A stretch of 64,000 bases of DNA, from positions 124,001 through 188,000 of the forward strand of contig NZ_JAQQFV010000007.1 of the NCBI RefSeq assembly GCF_029675105.1. The letters run 5' to 3'. The notes under the pieces are model-generated. The model was not told the DNA's origin. It did no database searches and saw only the letters and a program-made list of their open reading frames with translations. Shown in pieces: positions 10,910-18,882 of the stretch. The translations under genes and the position numbers were made by a program. The DNA comes from Nocardia anocheti (GTDB lineage: Bacteria; Actinomycetota; Actinomycetes; Mycobacteriales; Mycobacteriaceae). How positions within the stretch are numbered: position 1 is the stretch's first letter; every line of letters begins with the position of its first letter.

Positions 10910-12114
10910 GACGTACGGCTGTCCGCGGGCACGTGCGGACGGTTGCCGATCCGCTTGACGTAACTGGTGATGTTGTCGACGGTCTCGGCCAGCGAGTCGC
11001 CGCCGAACTTCTCCAGCGCGGCCTGCGCCACGACCAGCGCCACCATCGACTCCGCGACCACACCGGCCGCGGGCACCGCGCACACATCCGAGCGCTGGTG
11101 GATGGCGACGGCTTCCTCACCGCTGGACATGTCGACGGTCGACAGCGCGCGCGGCACCGTCGAGATCGGCTTCATCGCCGCGCGCACGCGCAGCGCCTCA
11201 CCGTTGGTCATGCCGCCTTCCAGACCACCGGCGCGGTTGGTCGAGCGCAGCACACCGTCGGGACCGGGACGCATCTCGTCGTGGGCCTGGCTGCCGCGGC
11301 GGCGCGCGGTCTCGAAACCGTCGCCCACCTCGACACCCTTGATCGCCTGGATGCCCATGAGGGCGGCGGCCAGGCGCGAGTCCAGGCGCTGCTCACCACT
11401 GATGAACGAACCCAGCCCGATCGGCAGGCCGTCCACGATGACCTCCACGACACCACCGAGGGTGTCGCCGTCCTTCTTGGCGGCCTCGATCTCGGCGATC
11501 ATCGCCGCCTCGGCGTCGGCGTCGAAGGCACGGACCGGGCTGGCGTCGATGGCGTCGAGATCGCCAGCGCCGGGAACGACACCGGTGGTGTTGGCGGCGG
11601 TGCCGATCGACACCACGTGCGAGACGACCTCCACACCGAAGGCCTGGCGCAGGAAGTTCCGGGCCACGGTGCCCGCCGCCACCCGGGCGGCGGTCTCGCG
11701 CGCACTGGCGCGCTCGAGCACCGGACGGGCGTCGTCGAAGCCGTACTTGAGCATGCCGGAGTAGTCGGCGTGCCCGGGACGCGGCCGGGTCAGCGGCGCG
11801 TTGCGCGCCATCCCGGCGAGCTCGGCCTCGTCGACCGGGTCGGCCGACATCACCTCGGTCCACTTGGGCCACTCGGAGTTGGCGACCTCGATGGCGACCG
11901 GGCCACCCATGGTGCGGCCATGGCGCACACCACCGACCAGGGTGACCTTGTCGGCCTCGAACTTCATGCGGGCGCCGCGCCCGTAGCCGAGCCTGCGGCG
12001 CGCGAGCTGAGCGGAGACATCCTCCGACGTCACCTCGACTCCGGCGACCATCCCTTCCAGGAGGGCGACGAGAGCGGGACCATGGGATTCTCCGGCAGTT
12101 ATCCAGCGCAACAC
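10906..12114 (-). CDS. aroC: Chorismate synthase
   Basis: FMN-dependent lyase producing chorismate from EPSP, the last shared step in aromatic biosynthesis. The 402-residue protein begins LRWITAGESHG and has RRRLGYGRGARM, TRPRPGHADYSG, FISGEQRLDSRLAAALMG and GGMTNGEALRVRAAMKP, all diagnostic. GTG 12114 is chosen because a GGGAAG ribosome-binding site lies 9 nt upstream and this matches the usual family N-terminus. ATG 12123 would add three residues and sits immediately after that GGGAAG. First gene of the aroC-aroK-aroB operon. Confidence 0.96.
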   Translation of the reverse strand: MLRWITAGESHGPALVALLEGMVAGVEVTSEDVSAQLARRRLGYGRGARMKFEADKVTLVGGVRHGRTMGGPVAIEVANSEWPKWTEVMSADPVDEAELAGMARNAPLTRPRPGHADYSGMLKYGFDDARPVLERASARETAARVAAGTVARNFLRQAFGVEVVSHVVSIGTAANTTGVVPGAGDLDAIDASPVRAFDADAEAAMIAEIEAAKKDGDTLGGVVEVIVDGLPIGLGSFISGEQRLDSRLAAALMGIQAIKGVEVGDGFETARRRGSQAHDEMRPGPDGVLRSTNRAGGLEGGMTNGEALRVRAAMKPISTVPRALSTVDMSSGEEAVAIHQRSDVCAVPAAGVVAESMVALVVAQAALEKFGGDSLAETVDNITSYVKRIGNRPHVPADSRTS

Positions 12115-12302
12115 GCCGACCATCTTCCCACGTCGACACGCGTAGGTGGTGACGTGGTCCGACGTGACGAGCGGCACGTCGGCGCCGAACCCGGCCGCGC
12201 GATGCCGCCCGACCCCGCGACGGTGCCGCACCGACGCCCTCCGGGGAGCCCTCGGACCCGTCGTCTCGGCGACCCGATCGGGCCGGTGGGCCGTGCCGCC
12301 GA

Positions 12303-12776
12303 TCATGTCAGCGCCATCGCCGACACGGTGGCCAGGCACATGGCGGGGCCGTGCGGAACCAGCCTCCGGCCGCCCGTGGAGCGGGCCCGGTCGACGGCGT
12401 GTCGCAGGCGGTCGCGCACCCACTGCCTGCCCAGGACGGCCAGCGCGGCCACCCCGGTGAGCACCGGCGCCGCGACGGCGGCCCAGGTCCAGGCGGGCGG
12501 CCCGGCCAGCGCGGCGGCGGCACCCAGCGCGACCGCCAGTTTCACATCGCCCGCGCCCAGCGCGGCGGGGGAGAGGAGATGGACCACCAGATACGGCATG
12601 GTCAGCAGCGCGGCGCCGATGACGGCGGTGGCGAGCTGGCCGGTGCATCCGGCGAAGAGGAAGACGGCGAGGGCCCCGACGCCGGTGAGGGCGTTGGGCA
12701 GACGGCGGGCATGGACATCGATGACACCCAGCAGCAAACACCAGGCGACGAGCAGGCAATACGCGGCAGTGGTCAT
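12303..12776 (-). CDS. Prepilin peptidase (A24 family, short form)
   Basis: Integral membrane aspartic protease of the A24 family that cleaves type IV pilin-like leader peptides. The 157-residue protein is short and lacks the N-methyltransferase domain. The two catalytic aspartates are visible in LLGVIDVHARRLPN and in the GxGD motif LGAGDVKLAVALG. ATG 12776 is chosen because the upstream in-frame sequence is not hydrophobic and runs into the divergent pepQ promoter. A homologue (Rv2551c) occupies the same neighbourhood in M. tuberculosis. No pilin gene is visible here, so the substrate is unknown. Confidence 0.87.
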   Translation of the reverse strand: MTTAAYCLLVAWCLLLGVIDVHARRLPNALTGVGALAVFLFAGCTGQLATAVIGAALLTMPYLVVHLLSPAALGAGDVKLAVALGAAAALAGPPAWTWAAVAAPVLTGVAALAVLGRQWVRDRLRHAVDRARSTGGRRLVPHGPAMCLATVSAMALT

Positions 12777-12936
12777 GCGTCGATCGTGCTGCCGTACGCC
12801 GGTCCGATCGAGCCCTCTCCGGCGATTGTGGACAACTTCTCCGGTTGTGGACAGGCCGATATCCAGTTGTGCCACCTCGGCGACGAGTCCGGTGTTCGGT
12901 GCCGACGTGTCGCGCGAGGGGCGGTAGCGTTGTCCC

Positions 12937-14058
12937 ATGTGTGCTGACAACCCGGGTCCCGATCACGCGGCACGGCGTGGCGCCCTGCGGAGCCTGCTGG
13001 TGGAGAACGGCGTCGACGCGCTGCTGGTCACCGATCTGATCAACATCCGCTATCTCACCGGCTTCACCGGCTCCAATGCCGTTCTGCTGGTGCACTCCTG
13101 GGACATGCGCGGCGCCGAGGACCACACCGTCCTCGGCACCGACGGCCGCTATTCCGCGCAGGTCGCCGCCCAGGTGCCCGATCTGCGCGCCGAGATCGCC
13201 CGCGCGACGGCACGACGCATCCTCGAACTGGCCGGGGAATGGCAACTGGGCCGGATGGGATTCGAGAGTCACATCGTCACCGTCGACCAGCACAAGTCCT
13301 TCCAGGAGCAGCGGACCGGCCTGCAGCTGGTGCCCACCTCCGGGCTGGTCGAGCAGCTGCGCATGGTCAAGGACGACTACGAGATCACCCAGCTGCGCGC
13401 GGCCTGCGCGGCCGCCGACGCGGCCCTGGCCACCCTGCTCGACCGCGGTCTGATCCGGCCCGGCCGCACCGAACGTCAGGTCGCCCGCGACCTGGAATGG
13501 GCCATGTTCGACCACGGCGCCGAGGCCATCTCCTTCGAGACCATCGTCGCCGCGGGCGCCAACTCCGCCATCCCGCACCACCGGCCCACCGGCGCGGTCC
13601 TGGCCGCGGGCGACTTCGTGAAATTCGACTTCGGCGCGGTGGTCGACGGCTACCACTCCGACATGACCCGCACCCTGGTGCTCGGCGAACCCGCCGACTG
13701 GCAGCGCGAGATCTACGACCTGGTCGCCCTGTCCCAGCGGGCCGGTCGCGAGGCGTTGAAGCCTGGCGCCGAGACCCGCGAGGTGGACGCCGCGGCCCGG
13801 GTCGTCATCCAGGACGCCGGGTACGGCCCCCAGTTCGTGCACGGTCTCGGGCACGGGGTCGGGCTGCAGATCCACGAAGCGCCGGGAGTGGCCAAAACGA
13901 GTACCGGTACACTTCTTGCTGGCGTGGCGGTGACCGTCGAACCTGGTGTGTACCTTCCCGGCCGCGGCGGGGTCCGGATCGAGGACACGCTCGTGGTGCG
14001 CGAAGGGGGCCCGGAACTGCTCACCCTCACCACCAAGGACCTGACCGTCGTCGACTGA
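12937..14058 (+). CDS. pepQ: Xaa-Pro aminopeptidase / Xaa-Pro dipeptidase (M24B)
   Basis: Cytoplasmic dimetal peptidase removing N-terminal residues preceding proline. The 373-residue sequence has the creatinase-like N-domain (NIRYLTGFTGSNAVLL) and the pita-bread catalytic domain with metal ligands in KFDFGAVVDGYHSDMTRT, GLGHGVGLQIHEAP, VTVEPGVYLPG and GVRIEDTL. ATG 12937 follows a TAGCGT box (12925-12930) by 6 nt, suggesting leaderless transcription. It heads the conserved pepQ-efp-nusB order. Confidence 0.94.
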   Translation: MCADNPGPDHAARRGALRSLLVENGVDALLVTDLINIRYLTGFTGSNAVLLVHSWDMRGAEDHTVLGTDGRYSAQVAAQVPDLRAEIARATARRILELAGEWQLGRMGFESHIVTVDQHKSFQEQRTGLQLVPTSGLVEQLRMVKDDYEITQLRAACAAADAALATLLDRGLIRPGRTERQVARDLEWAMFDHGAEAISFETIVAAGANSAIPHHRPTGAVLAAGDFVKFDFGAVVDGYHSDMTRTLVLGEPADWQREIYDLVALSQRAGREALKPGAETREVDAAARVVIQDAGYGPQFVHGLGHGVGLQIHEAPGVAKTSTGTLLAGVAVTVEPGVYLPGRGGVRIEDTLVVREGGPELLTLTTKDLTVVD

Positions 14059-14108
14059 CGCCGGTCGCACCCAGACCCGCAGTAAACGAACGAGGAGATC
14101 CGAGGACA

Positions 14109-14672
14109 GTGGCGGACACCAGCGACTTCAAGAACGGCCTTGTGCTGAAGATCGACGGTCAGCTCCAGCAGATCATCGAATTCCAGCACGTGAAGCCGGG
14201 CAAAGGCCCCGCGTTCGTGCGGACCAAGCTGAAGAACGTCGTGTCCGGCAAGGTCGTCGACAAGACCTTCAACGCCGGTGTGAAGGTGGAGACCGCGACC
14301 GTCGACCGTCGCGACATGACCTACCTGTACCACGACGGTAGCGACTACATCTTCATGGACGGCGAGACCTACGACCAGATCTCCATCGCGGAGGCCACCA
14401 TCGGTGACGGTGCGCGCTTCCTGCTGGAGAACATGGGCGTGCAGGTGGCCGTGCACGAGGAGGCGCCGCTGTTCGTGGAACTGCCCGTCACCATCGAGCT
14501 GATCGTGCAGCACACCGACATCGGCCTGCAGGGCGACCGCTCCACCGGCGGCACCAAGCCCGCCACCCTGGAGACCGGCGCCGAGGTCCAGGTCCCGCTG
14601 TTCATCAACACCGGTGACAAGCTGAAGATCGACTCGCGCGACGGCAGCTACCTCGGCCGCGTCAACGCCTGA
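14109..14672 (+). CDS. efp: Translation elongation factor P
   Basis: EF-P relieves ribosome stalling at polyproline stretches, which matters in this proteome of Pro-rich proteins. The product is 187 residues, the normal length, starting VADTSDFKNGLVLKIDG. The modification-loop region reads HVKPGKGPAFVRTKLKN; Lys in PGKGPA is the position modified in some bacteria. KOW-like N-domain and two OB domains follow, with the signature IELIVQHTDIG near the C-terminus. GTG 14109 is preceded by ACGAGGAGATC at good ribosome-binding-site spacing. Confidence 0.97.
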   Translation: MADTSDFKNGLVLKIDGQLQQIIEFQHVKPGKGPAFVRTKLKNVVSGKVVDKTFNAGVKVETATVDRRDMTYLYHDGSDYIFMDGETYDQISIAEATIGDGARFLLENMGVQVAVHEEAPLFVELPVTIELIVQHTDIGLQGDRSTGGTKPATLETGAEVQVPLFINTGDKLKIDSRDGSYLGRVNA

Positions 14673-14674
14673 TC

Positions 14675-15181
14675 GTGGCGGACTCCCCGGACAAGAAGGG
14701 CTCGTACAAGAAGCTCGGCGCGCGCCACAAGGCCCGCCGCCGCGCTGTCGACCTGCTGTTCGAGGCGGAGGCGCGTGACGTCGACGTCTCCGACCTGCTC
14801 GCCGAACGCGCCGAGCTCGCGACCCGCGACCAGAGTGTCGCCCCGGTCCACGCCTACACCGGCACCCTGGTGGAGGGCGTCGCCGACGATCTCGACCGCG
14901 TCGACGGCACCATCGAGTCGTATCTGCAGGACTGGACACTGTCGCGGCTGCCCGCCGTCGACCGGGCGATCCTGCGCATCGCGGTCTGGGAGCTGTTCCA
15001 CGCCACCGACGTGCCGCCGGTCGTCGCGGTCGACGAGGCCGTGGAGCTGGCCAAGGAACTGTCCACCGACGACTCGCCGTCGTTCGTGAACGGTGTGCTC
15101 GGTCAGGTCGTGCAGGTCGCGCCGCAGGTGCGGGCCGCCGCGGCCGCCACCCGGGCCCCGCGCCCGGACCCGGAGGACTGA
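14675..15181 (+). CDS. nusB: Transcription antitermination factor NusB
   Basis: All-helical RNA-binding factor that, with NusE (S10), binds boxA of rRNA leaders to support antitermination. The 168-residue protein shows the typical RHKARRRAVDLLFEAEARD N-terminal helix, IESYLQDWTLSRLPAVDRAI, VAVDEAVELAKEL and SPSFVNGVLGQVV. It begins 3 nt after efp ends and its stop is 3 nt before the next gene. Short Lys-rich leader and Pro/Arg-rich tail. Confidence 0.95.
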   Translation: MADSPDKKGSYKKLGARHKARRRAVDLLFEAEARDVDVSDLLAERAELATRDQSVAPVHAYTGTLVEGVADDLDRVDGTIESYLQDWTLSRLPAVDRAILRIAVWELFHATDVPPVVAVDEAVELAKELSTDDSPSFVNGVLGQVVQVAPQVRAAAAATRAPRPDPED

Positions 15182-15184
15182 CCC

Positions 15185-15451
15185 GTGGCGAACAAGTACC
15201 TGGTGATGGTCATGCGCACGCCGAAGTTCGACGCCTCGGTGATCGAACCGCACCGTGTGTTCCTGCAGGAGCTGATCGCCAAGGGTCAGCTCCAGGAGAG
15301 CGGCAAGTTCACCGACGGCACCGGCGGTGCCTACGTGATCCTGGCCGACAGCCTCGATGCCGCGACGGCGATCGCCCACACCGACCCGGTGCACACCACC
15401 GGTGCCTCGGACCTGATGATCTACGAATGGGAGATCACCGCCTCGGCGTGA
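15185..15451 (+). CDS. YciI-like family protein
   Basis: An 88-residue single-domain protein of the YciI/YCII ferredoxin-like fold family, generally small dimeric proteins of uncertain enzymatic role. Visible features: KYLVMVMRTPKFD first strand, HRVFLQELIAKGQLQESGKF with the conserved His, ending in a DLMIYEWEI strand. It starts 3 nt after nusB and is probably cotranscribed. A strong hairpin follows. Confidence 0.8.
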   Translation: MANKYLVMVMRTPKFDASVIEPHRVFLQELIAKGQLQESGKFTDGTGGAYVILADSLDAATAIAHTDPVHTTGASDLMIYEWEITASA

Positions 15452-15462
15452 CCCTCGTTCCC

Positions 15463-15499
15463 CGACAGCCGCGGATCCACTCCGGATCCGCGGCTGTCG
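15463..15499. terminator. Strong bidirectional hairpin terminator
   Basis: A perfect 16-bp inverted repeat (arms 15463-15478 and 15484-15499) with a 5-nt loop, followed by TCGTTTCGTCC. It separates the efp-nusB-YciI transcript from the convergent minus-strand gene. Confidence 0.85.
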
Positions 15500-15510
15500 T
15501 CGTTTCGTCC

Positions 15511-16155
15511 TCAGATCCGATGCAGGCAGTACGAGACCGGGGGCCGGGCGTACGTGATCGCCTCGGTCACCGCGAATGTCTTCGCCGACGTCGCGCAGAC
15601 CCGCGGATCCCGAGCGGCCACCCGGGTGTCGACGACGAATGCGCCCGCCGCACAGGGCACTTTGCGCAAACGGTTCAGCCAGGCGTTCACATTCTTCGGA
15701 TCGTTGACGCATTCCCCGACAGCGACATTGAGTTGCGTGCACCAGCTCTTGCGCCGACCCGACTTTCCGAAGGGAGAATCGCCGACCGCGCACTTCTGCT
15801 TGCTCGGCGCCTGGGTCACGATCAGCACCGCCTCGGGATGATCGCACGGGCGCCGCTCCCACTGGTCGGCGCCGCGCGAGGCTCTAGAGAAGTATCCGCA
15901 GTCGCCGGTGGCGATCCGGCGGAAGTCGGATTCGGCGATACCGGTGACGACGAGCGCGCTCATGGCCACCGCGATCACGCCGAGCACTCCGATCCACACC
16001 CACTTCCGGCGTCCGCCGAACCAGCGCGCGTTGCGTGCCCGCTGCTCGCGGTAGCCGGGGCGTTTGCGCCTACCGGCGGGCGGGTGCCACTGTCCGGCGG
16101 GCGGCGTGGTTTCCGGGCTCGGCGGCGTGCTCTGCGGTCCATGTGACGGTTCCAC
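15511..16155 (-). CDS. Membrane-anchored Cys-rich extracytoplasmic protein (LppU/SCO3897-like?)
   Basis: A 214-residue protein of unknown function. Residues 1-55 are Pro/Arg-rich and probably cytoplasmic. One membrane segment follows (VWIGVLGVIAVAMSALVVTG, about 63-82). The outer domain has regularly placed cysteines (GDCGYF, PCDHPEAV, KCAVGD, SWCTQLN, GECVN, VPCAAG, RVCATS, SYCLHRI), suggesting several disulfides. The pattern resembles LppU/SCO3897-type actinobacterial proteins, but I am not certain. GTG 16155 is chosen because upstream in-frame sequence looks non-coding. It may follow the NERD gene on the same strand, 174 nt away. Confidence 0.7.
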   Translation of the reverse strand: MEPSHGPQSTPPSPETTPPAGQWHPPAGRRKRPGYREQRARNARWFGGRRKWVWIGVLGVIAVAMSALVVTGIAESDFRRIATGDCGYFSRASRGADQWERRPCDHPEAVLIVTQAPSKQKCAVGDSPFGKSGRRKSWCTQLNVAVGECVNDPKNVNAWLNRLRKVPCAAGAFVVDTRVAARDPRVCATSAKTFAVTEAITYARPPVSYCLHRI

Positions 16156-16329
16156 CGGCCCAGCTTGCCAGAGCCGCAACGGAACTCGGACGGGTGCTCC
16201 CGACGGCCTCCGCCGGTGAGTGTACGTGGCCCGGCGGAGGCGCGACCGGCGCCGGGTGGCGCGGTGTCGGGGTGTGCGCGAGGCACATGGTGATCCTGCA
16301 ACCTCGAGTGGGCTCGAGGTCAAGGTGGG

Positions 16330-18771
16330 TCAGCGTTCGGGGTGGACGACCGGGGTGAGGAAGCCGGTGACCTGGGCGGCCGACGGTTGGCCGAGGCGCC
16401 TGCCGAGGTAGTCGGGGGCGTCGGCGGCGGCGCGGCAGCGGTCCGGGTCGATATTCGCCGGGTCGGCGGAGAAGCGGTCGCCGAACATGACCGCCCTGGC
16501 CACCTCGCGGCCGGTCCGCAACTCGTAGACCACCACCTCGTAGCTCGCCCGGAACAGGTTGACGGTGCGGCCGATCGGCTCGCCCGGGCCCGGCGCGTAC
16601 TGGCAGGTCTGCACGAGTTCGCGCAGCTCGAGCTGTTTCATGCAGGCGATGAGCTGGGCCGTGCCCGGATCGGTCGGCCGCCAGGCGCGCGCGTCGTCGC
16701 GGGTGACCATGCCGCCCAGATCGCCGGACAGATAGATCGGGCTCGGCCCGTCGCGTTCGTAGGCGGCCGCGTTCGGGAACGGCGTGCGATTCTCCCCGCA
16801 CATCCGGTCGTAGTCCGACATCTCGAACCGGCTCGCCTGCACCGCCGTGATCGCGAAGAACCCCGCCCCGAACAGCGCGATGAACAGCACCAACGCCACT
16901 CCGGGCCCGACCCGTACCCGCCGCAGCGGCGAGGTCCGCCGCTCCCGGACCGGCCGATTGCGCCACCGTTCCAGCCACGACCCACCCGCCGGACGGCTCG
17001 CCTGCGAGATCGACTGCCTGGCCGTGCGATCCCGCTCGACCCAGTCGCTCCAGTGCTCGGTGTTCTCCTGCCGCACGGGGTTTTCCGAGGGGCCCCGCGA
17101 CCGTCCGGCGTGCGCGGCCACCGCCGCCCCGGCTGCCCCGGCCGCGGCGAATCCGGCCGCTCGCCCGTATCCCGAGCCCTGCGAACCCGTCGCGGCGCCG
17201 GACCACGAGGAAGATCGCGGTGCGTCGTCGTCCTCGTACGGGTCCTGCTCGTCCCAGTCGTCGTCCTCGTCATCCCAGCGTGCGGAGTCCCCGGGACCGG
17301 AGTATCCCTCGCCTGTCGCCGCGGATCTCTTCGAGAACCCGTCGTCTGCTTCGTCGTCCCAGCGTGACGCATCCTCGGCGTCGGAGCTCTCCTCGCCGGT
17401 TTCCGTGGACCTGCTCGCGGCGCGGTCGTCTGGCGCGTCGTCCGAGCGTGAATCGTCGTCGGTTCCCGTGGACGTGCTCGCGAACTGGTCGTCTGCCCCG
17501 GCGGTGGAGTGCGGTGCAGATGTCGGTTCGGCTTCGTGTGGGGCTGCCCCGAGAGCAACCGCGCTCGTGCCCCGAGGCGCCGGTCCTGCCGACTTGACCA
17601 GCGACACCGCCTTGACCAGCGAAACCGTGTCCGTGTTCGGCCCGGTGGCCGACGAGCTCGGCTCGACATCTGGACCGGTCACCGCCGCAGGAGCCGGGCC
17701 GTCCTCGTCCGGCCTCGATGCCTGCTCATCGGTTCGCGCCTCGGCGGCATCGGATTCGGGTTCCGGAACGACATCCGGACGTGCCGCGGACGGAAGGGCA
17801 GGGAGTTCTGCGACCACAGCTGGCGCGTCCTCGCGGTTCGTACTCGCGGCGGACTGCGTCGAGCCAGGCCCCTCGGAAGCGGACTCGGTGGTTTCTGCGC
17901 GCGGGGAGCGTCGTTCGACCTCGCTGGCCGTCGCCCGCTCCACCTCCGCGCGATCGTCCACGTCCTCCCGGGGTGGCCGGTGCGCGAGGCGGTCGATGGC
18001 GGCGAGGAAGGCGGGGGTGGCCGACTGGCCGATGCGGGAGGTCATGCGTGGTGGGGCGCTCGGTTCGCGCACGGGTTCGGCGGGGGGCTCGGGGATGTCG
18101 ACCGGGGGCGGGGTCACCGGGCGGCTGGTGGTGGTGTCGAGATCGGCGGGGAATCCCTGGCCGGTCAGGGCGTCGGGTCCGGGCAGCAGGTGGTGCAGGT
18201 TCAGCGCGGTGAAGACACGGCCGACATCGTGGACGCCGAGTCGGACCGTGCGGCCGGTCTCGGCGTGGAAGTAGTCGTGCAGGGGGGTGGGGTCGTCGCG
18301 GTCGACCAGGACGGCGCGGTAGCCGTCGGCGATGCGTGTCTCCTCGAGGGTGATGGCCGAGCCGGGCTGGGGTACCAGCGCGATCACCGCGTTGACCCAG
18401 CCGAAGATGCCCGCCTGCTGCAGCAGGTTCTTGACCGCGAAGACCTGGCGCCGCACCTGCACGAACGGATTCGGCACGCGGGTGGCGTGATACAGCGCGG
18501 CCGGTTCGTCGTCGATGGTCCACGGGCCGTTCGGCGGGGTGGCCAGGATGCCCGCCTGACGCTCGGTGAATCCCTTCACCTCCACCACCGTGACACCCTG
18601 CGGCGTGCACACCAGCGCGTCGACCTCGACGGACCCGCCGCGGCTCTCGGCCACATGGCACCGGAACACGGCGACACCACCGGCCTCGGACACCCAGTCA
18701 CGGATCGCCGCGCCGACGATCTGCTCTGCGCCTTCGAGTTCGGTTTCGTCCGCGACGACGACGATCACCAC
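16330..18771 (-). CDS. NERD nuclease-like domain protein with acidic linker and membrane anchor
   Basis: An 813-residue modular protein. Residues about 10-130 form a NERD (nuclease-related) domain with a PD-(D/E)XK-like pattern: Asp51 in EVDALVC, then Glu64 and Lys66 in VVEVKGF. Residues about 215-600 are a long disordered linker rich in Ser, Asp, Glu and Thr with repeated DDE/ESS patches. A basic stretch precedes a single membrane segment (VALVLFIALFGAGFFAITAV, from about 624). The C-terminal 165 residues appear extracytoplasmic with paired cysteines. The nuclease-like domain is therefore predicted inside and a Cys-containing domain outside. The activity is inferred from motif only. Two tandem GTG codons make the exact start uncertain by one residue. 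Confidence 0.8.
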   Translation of the reverse strand: MVIVVVADETELEGAEQIVGAAIRDWVSEAGGVAVFRCHVAESRGGSVEVDALVCTPQGVTVVEVKGFTERQAGILATPPNGPWTIDDEPAALYHATRVPNPFVQVRRQVFAVKNLLQQAGIFGWVNAVIALVPQPGSAITLEETRIADGYRAVLVDRDDPTPLHDYFHAETGRTVRLGVHDVGRVFTALNLHHLLPGPDALTGQGFPADLDTTTSRPVTPPPVDIPEPPAEPVREPSAPPRMTSRIGQSATPAFLAAIDRLAHRPPREDVDDRAEVERATASEVERRSPRAETTESASEGPGSTQSAASTNREDAPAVVAELPALPSAARPDVVPEPESDAAEARTDEQASRPDEDGPAPAAVTGPDVEPSSSATGPNTDTVSLVKAVSLVKSAGPAPRGTSAVALGAAPHEAEPTSAPHSTAGADDQFASTSTGTDDDSRSDDAPDDRAASRSTETGEESSDAEDASRWDDEADDGFSKRSAATGEGYSGPGDSARWDDEDDDWDEQDPYEDDDAPRSSSWSGAATGSQGSGYGRAAGFAAAGAAGAAVAAHAGRSRGPSENPVRQENTEHWSDWVERDRTARQSISQASRPAGGSWLERWRNRPVRERRTSPLRRVRVGPGVALVLFIALFGAGFFAITAVQASRFEMSDYDRMCGENRTPFPNAAAYERDGPSPIYLSGDLGGMVTRDDARAWRPTDPGTAQLIACMKQLELRELVQTCQYAPGPGEPIGRTVNLFRASYEVVVYELRTGREVARAVMFGDRFSADPANIDPDRCRAAADAPDYLGRRLGQPSAAQVTGFLTPVVHPER

Positions 18772-18882
18772 GACCCCCTGTGCAACCTTGTGCGGACCCC
18801 TACCAGGATACGACCTCCGCTAGTCGTGTCGAAACCGAATCCTGTTGCTGAACAACGTGATCGACAAGAACAATTACCGCAC

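Noticed and set aside
18844..18856. GTTGCTGAACAAC dyad between the NERD and serpin genes as an operator
   Set aside because: A short imperfect palindrome without a matching promoter or an adjacent regulator; too weak to claim.
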